From assembly GCA_000802095.1 (NCBI GenBank), contig JUEB01000011.1, positions 282,911 through 346,910 of the forward strand: DNA of 64,000 nt, given 5' to 3'. Position 1 is the first letter of the stretch. Each line of letters starts with the position of its first letter. Below are positions 1 through 7,435 of the stretch, in pieces. The position numbers were made by a program, and so were the translations under genes. A model generated the notes under the pieces. That model searched no databases. It was not told the DNA's origin and saw only the letters and a list, made by a program, of their open reading frames with translations. Origin of the DNA: Peptococcaceae bacterium BICA1-7 (GTDB lineage Bacteria > Bacillota > Desulfotomaculia > Desulfotomaculales > Desulfocucumaceae).

Positions 1-1144
1 AGTCAGCCCCGGCGATGTCCCCGATGGGGTTGGTCATCGCCCCGCTCCCAAAAGCTGCCGCCAGACCGGCGACGGTGGGAGCGTGTCAGAGACGGGCGCA
101 GTGGTCGATATTGTTGGTACCGATCACCGCGCGGGCAAATTTGCTCAGCAAATAGTTTTCTTCATTGGTGCAGCGGGCCGAGGACAGTATCCCGATAGAA
201 TCAGGACCTGAATTGTCCCGGAGGGAGCCCAGCTTTTCAGCCACCAGGCTTAAGGCCTCATCCCAGCCGGCCTCGACGAACTGCCCGTTCTTTTTGATGA
301 GCGGTGTTGTAAGGCGGTCCTGGTGGTGTATAAACCCAAAGCCAAAGCGGCCCTTTATACATAGTGCCCTCCCGTTGACATCCCCGTCGCAGGAGGTTAC
401 TCCCACCACTTTGCCGTCCTTTACATTCAGGTCGAAGCTACAGCCGGTGCCGCAGTAGGGGCAGGTTGTGTTAACCTTTTTAACCTCCCAGGACCGGGCT
501 TTTGCCCGCAGGGCCTTCTCCTGAAGCGCCCCGGTGGGGCAGACCGCCACGCAGTTGCCGCAAAAAACGCAGCTGGATTCGTCCAGGGCGGTATCCATGG
601 CCGGGGCCACCTTGGTGTTAAAGCCCCGGTAGGTAAAGTCCACCACGTTATTGCCCTGTATTTCTGCACAGGCCCTTATGCACTTGCCGCACAGTATACA
701 TTTGTTCATATCCCTTGTTATAAAGGGATTGTTCTCCTCTAAGGGATATTGGTGCACCGCGCCCTGGAAGACGCCGCCGTCCTTTACACCGTACATATAG
801 GCGTAGTCCTGCAGCCGGCAGTCCCCGTTTTTGCCGCATGTAAGGCAATCCATGGGGTGATTGGCCAGCAACAGCTCAATTATTGTTTTCCTGGCCTCCA
901 TTACAGCGGGGGACTCGGTTTCCACCACCATGCCCTCCGCAGCGGCGGTTGCGCAGGATATAACGAGGCTACGGGCCCCCTTGACATCTACCACGCACAT
1001 GCGGCAGGATCCCACACTGGTAAGCTCAGGGTCATGGCACAGGGTAGGTATAAAGACACCCAGCTGCCTGGCCGCGTCCAGTATAGTGCTGCCCTGGGGA
1101 ACAGTCACCTGCAGGCCGTTTATTAATAGAGTGACATCAGCCAC
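1..1144 (-). CDS. fdhA: Formate dehydrogenase alpha subunit, selenocysteine-containing (3' end outside window)
   Basis: Catalytic subunit of a cytoplasmic NAD-linked formate dehydrogenase (formate to CO2). Residues 1-80 are a [2Fe-2S] domain with Cys36, 47, 50 and 64. A His-Cys3 [4Fe-4S] motif (HPMDCLTCGKNGDC) lies near residue 95, two ferredoxin-type clusters (CILCGKCIRAC, CVFCGNCVAVC) follow, and the molybdopterin [4Fe-4S] motif CPYCGTGC lies near 230. At residue 353 the frame meets TGA (86-88) within HCARL-U-HAPTVAGL, the exact place of the catalytic Sec in FdhA. The frame then stays open and FdhA-like to the window edge. A naive caller would stop at 352 residues. The start is GTG behind AAAGGAGG. 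It is the last visible gene of the 5-FCL/NuoE/NuoF/NuoG-like operon. Family knowledge: the metal site is Mo or W bis-pterin with Sec. Confidence 0.93.
43..88 (-). promoter_or_regulatory. bSECIS element and UGA Sec codon of fdhA
   Basis: Directly after the UGA (86-88) the mRNA can form an 8-bp lower stem (76-83 with 43-50, perfect) and a 6-bp upper stem (68-73 with 57-62, one G-U). The apical loop is GGUCU (63-67). The loop starts 18 nt after the UGA and matches the apical loop and spacing of the E. coli fdhF element, the reference SelB-binding hairpin. Stem and loop are seen in the sequence; Sec insertion is inferred. Confidence 0.92.
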
Positions 1145-1179
1145 CGTTTAAGCCTCCTTTCGGCAAGATATCAATGGAG

Positions 1180-2112
1180 CTACTTGCCCTCTAACTTCTT
1201 CATTTTATCAAGCACACCCTCCAGGCCCAGGGCGTCAGCCCAGGACACTTTGACGAACTCCCCGTCTTTTTTAAGCTCCGGAGCCTGGGGATCATCACAG
1301 TACAGGAGCTCCAGCCCCAGCCTGCCCTTCAGGCAAAGTGGCCTGCCCGGGCCGGGTGAGGCGGCGGTTACTCCCACTATCTTGCCGTCCTTAACATTAA
1401 GGTTAAACTGGCAGCCGCTGTCACAGAAGGTGCAGGTGACCGGCTTCTTGTCATATTCCCATGACCTGCCTTTACCTGCCATGCGCTTGTAGGTCAGCGC
1501 CCCCACCGGGCATACCGCCAGGCAGCGCCCGCAGTATACGCAGTCGGACTCTCCCAGGGGGGTGTCCATGGGAGGAGCAATTTTTGTATCAAAACCCCTA
1601 TAGGCGAAATCTATAACGGCCCTTCCCTCAACCTGTGCGCAGGTCCTTACACACCTGCCGCAGAGTATGCACTTGTTCAGGTCCCTGACAATATAGGGGT
1701 TGCTGTCGTCCAGGGGATAGGAGTGCTGCCTTCCCTCAAATCCCGACCCCTTCACGCCATAACGGAAGCAGTAATCCTGCAGGCGGCAGTCCCCGTTTTT
1801 CTCACAGGTCAGGCAGTCCATGGGGTGGTTGGCCAGTAAAAGCTCCAGTATGGTACTGCGGGCCTCAACCACGGCCGGGGACTCGGTCTCCACCACCATC
1901 CCCTCGGTGGCCTCAGTGACACAGGAGGCCGGCAGGTTGCGCATCCCCGGTATTTCCACCACGCAGATCCGGCAGGCCCCAAAGCGGGGTATTTCCGGGT
2001 CATGGCAGAAGGTGGGAATGAATATGCCGGCTTGGGCCGCAGCGTCCAGCACCGTGGTTCCCCTGGGCACGGTTACCTTTTTACCGTTTATGGTCAGTGT
2101 AACACTTGCCAT
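1180..2112 (-). CDS. NuoG/FdhA N-terminal-like iron-sulfur subunit
   Basis: A 310-residue electron-transfer protein with the same domain order as the first ~300 residues of the adjacent FdhA. It has a [2Fe-2S] domain (CHDPEIPRFGACRICVV), a His-Cys3 cluster (HPMDCLTCEKNGDC), two [4Fe-4S] motifs (CILCGRCVRTC, CVYCGRCLAVC) and the start of a molybdopterin Fe4S4 domain (CTFCDSGC). It stops just after WADALG, so no catalytic domain is present. It probably relays electrons between the NuoEF-like NADH module and FdhA. The ATG start follows a GAGGGGAG site; it lies 18 bp after the NuoF-like gene and 35 bp before fdhA. It is either a dedicated subunit, as in HydA/NuoG-type complexes, or a product of tandem duplication; the sequence alone cannot decide. 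Confidence 0.85.
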   Translation of the reverse strand: MASVTLTINGKKVTVPRGTTVLDAAAQAGIFIPTFCHDPEIPRFGACRICVVEIPGMRNLPASCVTEATEGMVVETESPAVVEARSTILELLLANHPMDCLTCEKNGDCRLQDYCFRYGVKGSGFEGRQHSYPLDDSNPYIVRDLNKCILCGRCVRTCAQVEGRAVIDFAYRGFDTKIAPPMDTPLGESDCVYCGRCLAVCPVGALTYKRMAGKGRSWEYDKKPVTCTFCDSGCQFNLNVKDGKIVGVTAASPGPGRPLCLKGRLGLELLYCDDPQAPELKKDGEFVKVSWADALGLEGVLDKMKKLEGK

Positions 2113-2130
2113 TTATATCACTCCCCTCAC

Positions 2131-4083
2131 CTAAGCCCGGATTATGGCTTCGAATTTGCAGCCGCCCACACAGCTTCCGCATTTAATGCACTTGGCCGGG
2201 TCAATAACATGAGGCAGCTTTTTCTCACCGGTGATGGCCTCAGCGGGGCAGTTCTTGAGGCACTTGCCGCAGCCCTTGCACTTTTCGGGGTCAATAACAT
2301 AGGTTAATAGGGCTGCGCAGGCCCCGGCAGGGCATTTCTTATCCTGAATGTGAGCAATGTATTCATCCTTGAAATAGCGGAGAGTTGAAAGAATAGGATT
2401 GGGACAGGTCTGCCCAAGGCCGCACAGGGCGGTGTTCTTAACCACCCGGGCCAGGCGCTCCAGACTGTCGATATCCTCCATTTTTCCTTCTCCGGCGCAA
2501 ATGCGGGTTAATATCTCCAGCATCCTGGTGGTGCCTTCCCGGCAGGGAGTGCACTTACCGCAGGACTCAGACTGGGTGAAGGTCAAAAAATACCGGGCTA
2601 TATCCACCATGCAGGTGGTTTCGTCCATTACCACCAGCCCTCCGGAGCCCATCATGGCCCCGGCCGAGGTGAGTGAGTCGTAATCCACCGGCAGGTCAAG
2701 CAGTTCATCGGGCAGGCAGCCTCCGGAGGGACCGCCTATCTGCACGGCCTTAAACTTCTTGCCTCCTGGAATGCCTCCGCCTATGGCGAATAAAATGTCT
2801 CTCATGCTGATGCCCATGGGAACTTCCACCAGCCCGGTATTGTTCACCTTACCGGTAAGGGCAAATATCTTGGTGCCCTTGCTCTTCTCGGTGCCCATGG
2901 AGGCATACCAGGTCCCGCCGTTCCGTAGTATCTGCGGCACGTTGGCAAAGGTTTCCACATTATTAAGACAGGTGGGCTTGCCCCACAGGCCGCTGTTGGC
3001 CGGGAAGGGAGGCCTTACCCTGGGCATCCCCCGGTTGCCCTCTATGGATGTTAAAAGGGCGGTTTCCTCGCCGCACACAAAGGCGCCGGCCCCAGCCTTT
3101 ATTTTAAGGTGGAAGTTAAAGCCGGTGTTCAGTATATTGTCACCCAGCACTCCGTATTCCTCGGCCTGGGCAATGGCTATCTTAAGCCGCTCAATAGCCA
3201 GGGGATACTCTGCCCGGACGTATATATAGCCCTCATCGGCGCCCACAGCATAGCCGCAGGTCATCATTCCCTCCAGCACCGCATGGGGGTCTCCCTCCAG
3301 CACGCTGCGGTCCATAAAAGCCCCGGGGTCGCCCTCGTCAGCGTTGCAGACCACGTACTTTTTATCTCCCTGAGCCTGGCGGACAAAGCCCCACTTCATG
3401 CCTGTGGGGAATCCACCGCCGCCCCTGCCGCGCAGCCCGGAGGTCTTGACCTCCTCCACCACCTGGTCGGGGGTTAATTCAAAGAGGGCCCTGACAAAGC
3501 CTGCGTAACCGTCATTGGCTATATAGTCGGATATTTCCTCGGCGTTGATGTGCCCGCAGTTATGCAGCACCAGGCGCTTCTGCAGGGCGTAGAAGGGAAC
3601 ATTCTCATAGGTTTTGGCCGGCTCACCGGTATTGGGGTCTTTATAGAGCAGCCGTTCCACAATCTCGGACCCGACCAGGTCCTTCGCCACTATTTCGGCC
3701 ACATCCTCTTCCTGAACCTGGGTGTAGAAAGTTTTTAAGGGCTCAATGATCATCAGCGGCCCCTGCTCGCAAAAGCCGTGGCAGCCGGTTATTTTTACAG
3801 CTACCTTGTCAGTTAGCCCGTTGGCCGCCAGTTCCTCTTCCAGCTTGTTGACCAGCTTGCCGGACCCTGAGGAGGTGCAGCCGGTTCCGGCGCAGATAAG
3901 TACCTGGCGTTTGGGTGATCCGGCCGGGAGATTAATGTCCGCCAGTATCTCCGCCCTTTTCTGTTTGCAAGCCTCATCCTGGTGGCAGATGGGCCCTTCC
4001 TTACGGCACTTGATATAATCCTTGCAAGGAGAGGCCGGTGTATGCTTACACTTATCACAACACTTGTCCATCAAGTTTTTCAT
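2131..4083 (-). CDS. NuoF-like NADH-binding FMN/iron-sulfur subunit of formate dehydrogenase
   Basis: A 650-residue diaphorase subunit that would pass electrons between NAD(H) and the iron-sulfur chain. The N-terminal ~45 residues hold about eight cysteines. Then comes a thioredoxin-like [2Fe-2S] domain (CAGTGC ... CHGFC), the FMN/NADH fold with glycine-rich GRGGGGFPTG near 220, an SLBB region, and the N3-type [4Fe-4S] motif ESCGKCTPCREGT. A C-terminal double ferredoxin domain (CKGCGKCLKNC, CIKCGSCVGGC) ends the protein. This architecture equals HydB/HylB subunits of NAD-dependent and electron-bifurcating hydrogenases and formate dehydrogenases. Partner genes are adjacent on both sides. Whether the complex bifurcates (using ferredoxin) cannot be told from sequence. 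Confidence 0.93.
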   Translation of the reverse strand: MKNLMDKCCDKCKHTPASPCKDYIKCRKEGPICHQDEACKQKRAEILADINLPAGSPKRQVLICAGTGCTSSGSGKLVNKLEEELAANGLTDKVAVKITGCHGFCEQGPLMIIEPLKTFYTQVQEEDVAEIVAKDLVGSEIVERLLYKDPNTGEPAKTYENVPFYALQKRLVLHNCGHINAEEISDYIANDGYAGFVRALFELTPDQVVEEVKTSGLRGRGGGGFPTGMKWGFVRQAQGDKKYVVCNADEGDPGAFMDRSVLEGDPHAVLEGMMTCGYAVGADEGYIYVRAEYPLAIERLKIAIAQAEEYGVLGDNILNTGFNFHLKIKAGAGAFVCGEETALLTSIEGNRGMPRVRPPFPANSGLWGKPTCLNNVETFANVPQILRNGGTWYASMGTEKSKGTKIFALTGKVNNTGLVEVPMGISMRDILFAIGGGIPGGKKFKAVQIGGPSGGCLPDELLDLPVDYDSLTSAGAMMGSGGLVVMDETTCMVDIARYFLTFTQSESCGKCTPCREGTTRMLEILTRICAGEGKMEDIDSLERLARVVKNTALCGLGQTCPNPILSTLRYFKDEYIAHIQDKKCPAGACAALLTYVIDPEKCKGCGKCLKNCPAEAITGEKKLPHVIDPAKCIKCGSCVGGCKFEAIIRA

Positions 4084-4098
4084 TCCACGTCCTCCTCC

Positions 4099-4584
4099 CT
4101 ACTCGTATTTTTCAATGGTTGCTACCGCTTTGTCCGGGGTCAGCTTTCCGTGAGTATTGTCGTTTACCATCATAACCGGAGCCAGACCGCAGGCCCCCAG
4201 GCAGGCCACCGTCTCCAGGGTGTAGCGCAAATCTTCGGTGGTGCCGTTTTTGGCTACTCCCAGCTTTTTGGAGACCCCGTCAAACACCTTGGACGCCCCC
4301 CGCACGTGGCAGGCAGTTCCCTGGCAGACGCGGATAATGTTGCGTCCTCTGGGCTTTAAGTGAAACTGGGAGTAAAAGGTAACCACTCCGAAGGTCTTAC
4401 TGAAGGGTATGCCCATCCCGCCGGAAATCTGCTGCATTACCTCCTTGGGCAGGTAGCCGTATATGTCCTGGGCCTCCTGCAGCAAAGGTATCAGCCCTCC
4501 CTTTACCGCCATGTACTTTGAGATGGCAGCCTGAAGGGCTTCCTGCTTTGTACTCTCGTCAACGTGTCCACATTTGCAAGTCAA
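4099..4584 (-). CDS. NuoE-like [2Fe-2S] thioredoxin-fold subunit
   Basis: A 161-residue partner of the NuoF-like subunit. The helical N-terminal part (KGGLIPLLQEAQDIYGYLP) and the [2Fe-2S] ligands CQGTACHVRG and CLGACGLAP are all present. The chosen start is TTG (4582-4584) because it follows GAGAGGGGG at good spacing and gives the usual family length. An upstream in-frame GTG at 4668 with AAAGGGGG would add 28 residues with no family match. The stop lies 16 bp before the NuoF-like start. The gene follows the 5-FCL gene and so probably shares its transcript. Confidence 0.9.
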   Translation of the reverse strand: MTCKCGHVDESTKQEALQAAISKYMAVKGGLIPLLQEAQDIYGYLPKEVMQQISGGMGIPFSKTFGVVTFYSQFHLKPRGRNIIRVCQGTACHVRGASKVFDGVSKKLGVAKNGTTEDLRYTLETVACLGACGLAPVMMVNDNTHGKLTPDKAVATIEKYE

Positions 4585-4685
4585 AACTATTAACCCCCTC
4601 TCAAATTCTCTCCCTACAACTTTATTAACTAAACAACCCCCAAAAGGAAGCTTTCCCGGATTTTTCACGGGCGCCCCCTTTAAAA

Positions 4686-5261
4686 TTATCGTGCTCCGGT
4701 TATTACCCTTTTCTCGGTAACTATTACATGGACCGGGACGTCCAGCGGTCCCGGCAGGACATTGTCAACCATCTGAACCTCGAAAGCAGGGGCCAGGTAC
4801 ACGGTTCCCTGTCTAGTGCCGGGCAAAAAACGGTCGTAGAAGCCGCCCCCGTAGCCCAGTCTGTTCCCGCCGGCATCAAAGGCCACCCCCGGCACCACCA
4901 CCATGTCCAGCTCTTCCTGGCCCACCGGGCGAACCAAAGACTTTTTGGGCTCCAGAATACCCCAGGCCCCTGGCTCCAGGTCCCCTGGGTAGTCCAGCAG
5001 CTCGGATGGCGTCAGCCTTTTCCCTTTTATATCAGTTATTGGCACCGATACTCTTTTTCCATGAGCCAGAGCGTGGGCAATCAGCCTCCCGGTCCGGACC
5101 TCGTTCCTGAAATCCACGTAAACCATGATATGGTGTGATTTCAGGTATGCATCGGAAGCAATTATTTTTTCCATTATGGTTTTGCTTATATCCTCTACCC
5201 AGTCAGGAGACAAGGACATCCTGGACCTCAGCGCAGATTGTCTAATTTCATTTCTGTTCAA
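4686..5261 (-). CDS. 5-formyltetrahydrofolate cyclo-ligase (MTHFS/YgfA family)
   Basis: A 191-residue enzyme that converts 5-formyl-THF plus ATP to 5,10-methenyl-THF, salvaging one-carbon folate. Family motifs are an N-terminal basic RSRMSLS helix, the substrate/ATP region GAWGILEP, VVPGVAFD, and the Mg-ATP loop RLGYGGGFYDRFL. The TTG start has GGAGGGG five bases upstream; the reading frame is open 50 codons further upstream but without a supported start. It is first in the operon with the formate dehydrogenase subunits, a sensible pairing because formate enters the folate pathway as formyl-THF. Confidence 0.88.
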   Translation of the reverse strand: MNRNEIRQSALRSRMSLSPDWVEDISKTIMEKIIASDAYLKSHHIMVYVDFRNEVRTGRLIAHALAHGKRVSVPITDIKGKRLTPSELLDYPGDLEPGAWGILEPKKSLVRPVGQEELDMVVVPGVAFDAGGNRLGYGGGFYDRFLPGTRQGTVYLAPAFEVQMVDNVLPGPLDVPVHVIVTEKRVITGAR

Positions 5262-5420
5262 AAAGACCCCTCCACACAAAAACACAATTCGCAGCCTATA
5301 AATATTCTCCAATATCAATACGTTCTCCTGCTTATAATTGACAGCGCTTAAATACATTAATTCTACCGATGCGCCAAAAACCACATATTTCACAGTACCT
5401 GCGCCGGGCAAAGCAATTTA

Positions 5421-5449
5421 TTGACAGATAAAAATATTCATGCTAATAT
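5421..5449 (+). promoter_or_regulatory. Promoter of the arsR-AhpD operon
   Basis: Perfect -35 TTGACA (5421-5426), a 17-bp spacer, and -10 TAATAT (5444-5449). The predicted transcription start is near 5456-5457, at or one base before the first in-frame ATG (5457). Confidence 0.8.
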
Positions 5450-5472
5450 ATGCAATATGCAGCATATGACAC
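5446..5472. promoter_or_regulatory. Candidate ArsR operator
   Basis: An ATATGC-N8-GCATAT dyad overlaps the -10 box and transcription start. ArsR/SmtB repressors commonly bind such dyads at their own promoter. Related ATATGC-rich sequence recurs at 6189-6214, in front of the DGC-domain gene. Confidence 0.55.
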
Positions 5473-5867
5473 ATGAATCCCTTAAAAATGTGGAAAATAT
5501 TTTTCGGGCTCTGGCTGATCAGAGCCGCCTGCGCATCGCCAGGCTTTTATATGTAGGCGGTGAGGCTACTGTTTGCGAGTTGACTGACGCGCTCTGCCTG
5601 CCGCAGTATTCTGTCTCGCGCAACCTTTCCATACTAAGACATGCCGGGATAGTAGGCGAAAAGCGCGAGGGGGCCTGGCGGTATTATTCAATCTCGGCAA
5701 AGCCTGACACCTTTTCAGAAAAACTGCTTTTACTGATCAAAACAGATCTCCTTGAACAACAGTATGAGAAAGATCTGGCTCTGCTTAAAAAGCGGCTGGC
5801 GTTGAGGGTCGAAGGTAAGTGCGTGGCAGGTACCGTATGCCTGGAATACGGAAAAAATAATTTTTAG
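5457..5867 (+). CDS. ArsR/SmtB-family transcriptional repressor
   Basis: A winged-helix regulator of 136 residues with typical features: FRALADQSRLRIARLL (first helices), the recognition helix PQYSVSRNLSILRHAGIV and the wing KREGAWRYYSI. Cysteines occur before the recognition helix (VCEL, ALCL) and near the C-terminus (GKCVAGTVC), so the inducer could be a thiophilic metal(loid); the classic CVC motif is absent. A TTG at 5421 is rejected as start because it is part of the -35 box. No ribosome site precedes ATG 5457 or 5466, so the mRNA may be leaderless. The AhpD-like selenoprotein gene begins 13 bp downstream. Confidence 0.87.
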   Translation: MQHMTHESLKNVENIFRALADQSRLRIARLLYVGGEATVCELTDALCLPQYSVSRNLSILRHAGIVGEKREGAWRYYSISAKPDTFSEKLLLLIKTDLLEQQYEKDLALLKKRLALRVEGKCVAGTVCLEYGKNNF

Positions 5868-5880
5868 GGGAGAACCCAAA

Positions 5881-6150
5881 TTGAATAAACTTGATCCTAA
5901 AATCAAAGAGCTGATCGCTATCAGCGCCAGTATAGCAGCCAACTGCCAGCCGTGACTGGAAGTTCATTACACGGCCGCCCGTGTGGCGGGCGCAGATGAA
6001 GATGAAATAGGCGAGGCCATTGATATCGCGGAAATGGTTAAAGAGACGGCCATTATGAATTCCAGAATTACAATTGACCTGCTTTTAAGTGAGCTGTCCG
6101 AAAAAAAGTTGGAAAAGGCTGACATCCCCTCTGATCAGGGTAACAGATGA
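5881..6150 (+). CDS. AhpD-like (carboxymuconolactone decarboxylase family) selenoprotein
   Basis: An 89-residue protein read through an in-frame UGA at codon 25 (5953-5955). The context is ANCQP-U-LEVHYTAARVAG; most AhpD-like relatives have C-x-x-C followed by L-E-x-H here, so Sec replaces the second redox cysteine. The frame stays family-like after the UGA (GADEDEIGEAIDIAEMVKE) and ends at TGA 6148-6150. The TTG start follows AGGGGAG. A hairpin lies at the right distance after the UGA (separate entry). AhpD-type proteins are thiol peroxidase or disulfide reductase partners; the substrate here is unknown. It sits 13 bp after arsR on the same transcript, and a terminator follows. Split at the UGA, it would escape standard gene calling. 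Confidence 0.85.
5953..6000 (+). promoter_or_regulatory. Candidate bSECIS of the AhpD-like gene
   Basis: After UGA 5953-5955 the RNA can pair UUCAU (5963-5967) with AUGAA (5996-6000). Above this it can pair CGCCCG (5976-5981) with CGGGCG (5987-5992), with a UGUGG loop. An alternative upper stem is CCGCC/GGCGG with a CGUGU loop. The loop lies 24-26 nt after the UGA, inside the range of bacterial SECIS elements. It is less canonical than the fdhA element. Confidence 0.65.
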
Positions 6151-6157
6151 AAGCTTT

Positions 6158-6182
6158 ACACCCAAAGGTGTGCGTTTTTTTT
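6158..6182 (+). terminator. Rho-independent terminator after the AhpD-like gene
   Basis: Stem ACACC/GGTGT with a CAAA loop (6158-6171), followed by GCG and eight T. It lies 7 bp after the stop codon and separates the arsR-AhpD unit from the next gene. Confidence 0.75.
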
Positions 6183-6188
6183 GGAAAT

Positions 6189-6214
6189 ACATATGCACTT
6201 ATGCACATATGCGC
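6189..6214. promoter_or_regulatory. Second ATATGC-type operator, upstream of the DGC-domain gene
   Basis: Contains CATATGCAC, TTATGCAC and CATATGCGC in close succession, like the dyad at the arsR promoter. Its position 70-95 bp before the DGC gene fits a promoter controlled by the same ArsR protein. A -10 box is not obvious. Confidence 0.45.
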
Positions 6215-6281
6215 AAGTCAAAAATTATTGCCGTGGCTCATTACGTAACGGCTAATAGAAATAAAAAGAGGAGGAACTACA

Positions 6282-6857
6282 ATGTGTGATCAACCCACCA
6301 AAGGCTGTCAGCCCGAGAGCGGATCATGCAGCATAGGAGAGGCCCGGGACAAAGGCTGTTGTCCTGCTGCGGGAAAATCAAGAATATGCGCCGACGGTGA
6401 AAGGTATGTTAAGAAGCAAATGGACTGCCCTCCCAAAAAAGCTGTTCTGTCCTGTGAAGGGTCCTGCATTAAAGGAGAGGTAACCAGGGTGGCCGCCAAT
6501 ATACTGGCCTACCGTTTACAGAGGGACAGCGCTGTCAGGATCTGCCTTGGTGACGCTTCCACCGGCAATTCAGGAATGTTTGACCTGATCAGGCAGGCGC
6601 CCGAAATTATAGCCCTGGAGGGCTGCAATCTGCATTGTGGAACTGAAATAATGAAAATGAGGGATCCCAACTTCCGGGCAACAATTGTTGAGACAGGCCA
6701 GTTCTACAGTTTTGACAGAGAAAAGTACTTTGAAATATTTGACCTTCCCCGCAGTGAAATTGATGAATTTGCCGGCAAGGTGGCCGAAGAGGTTCAGAAT
6801 CGATTCTTTAAAGACCGGCAGAGCTGCGGGTGCAAGCTCCCTACCTGTGGTTCTTAA
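6282..6857 (+). CDS. Cys-rich protein with DGC (putative zinc-binding) domain
   Basis: A 191-residue protein. The first ~55 residues carry eight cysteines, including a CC pair. From about residue 57 it matches the DGC domain: LSCEGSCIKGEVTRVAAN, then a central RICLGDAS segment, then LEGCNLHCGTEIM, where EGC replaces the name-giving DGC. The C-terminus ends with CGCKLPTC. The family is thought to bind metal; its biochemical role is not established. The start ATG follows GAGGAGG. The upstream operator resembling the arsR site suggests metal(loid)-responsive control together with the selenoprotein. Confidence 0.72.
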   Translation: MCDQPTKGCQPESGSCSIGEARDKGCCPAAGKSRICADGERYVKKQMDCPPKKAVLSCEGSCIKGEVTRVAANILAYRLQRDSAVRICLGDASTGNSGMFDLIRQAPEIIALEGCNLHCGTEIMKMRDPNFRATIVETGQFYSFDREKYFEIFDLPRSEIDEFAGKVAEEVQNRFFKDRQSCGCKLPTCGS

Positions 6858-7435
6858 AGGAGTCCGGCGCCCCCGTCCACTGTAGCGCCAAGCAGCCGGG
6901 CTTCTTACAGTCGAAAATTGAAACCGGCTGTTCCCTATTTTTCATATAAACATATTGATTTAATAGCCGTTTCAGACACGCATTTATCATTTTCAGACAT
7001 GCTATACATCTTTATGGTCCATATATTGCCTTTTTTTGTTTTTTATGGTTGCATTTCTCTGGACTATGTAGTAATTTTATATCATCTATTATCAACTCTT
7101 CTCATCGACAGCATGGGTATTATTCAGATATGATTTTTCATTTTATAAGGAAAAGAATTAGCTAACACATGCCATATGGTACATATTGCATATATTTCGT
7201 TTTTACCAGTAGCTTTCTAAGGCACCCCCTCCTGTTAAAAGTCAGAATTTTCTCACATATTTTTATTTGGCTCCATACAAATAATTCCCATGGCCAATTC
7301 TGGAACTCCCCAAAAATGCTCTGTTCCTCTGGTTAATATAGAACATACAGCATTTATTGCATTTCCTCTGCAATTTACCAGCTCTAAATCTATATGGAGG
7401 AGCAGGGGGAAAAATAAAAAAGGAGAGTTGGCCAT
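6858..7435. other. AT-rich intergenic region
   Basis: No supported gene. Near 7165-7196 there is another run of the arsR-type words (CCATATGG, TTGCATATAT), a weak third operator candidate. The 3' end carries the AAAGGAGAG site of the polyferredoxin gene. No clear terminator follows the DGC gene. Confidence 0.5.

Noticed and set aside
5421..5456. TTG at 5421 as start of the ArsR gene
   Set aside because: TTGACA there is the -35 hexamer of a promoter with perfect spacing; the encoded residues before 5457 do not look like ArsR.
6918..7133. 71-codon hydrophobic ORF
   Set aside because: No ribosome site, AT-rich intergenic composition, no recognisable family.
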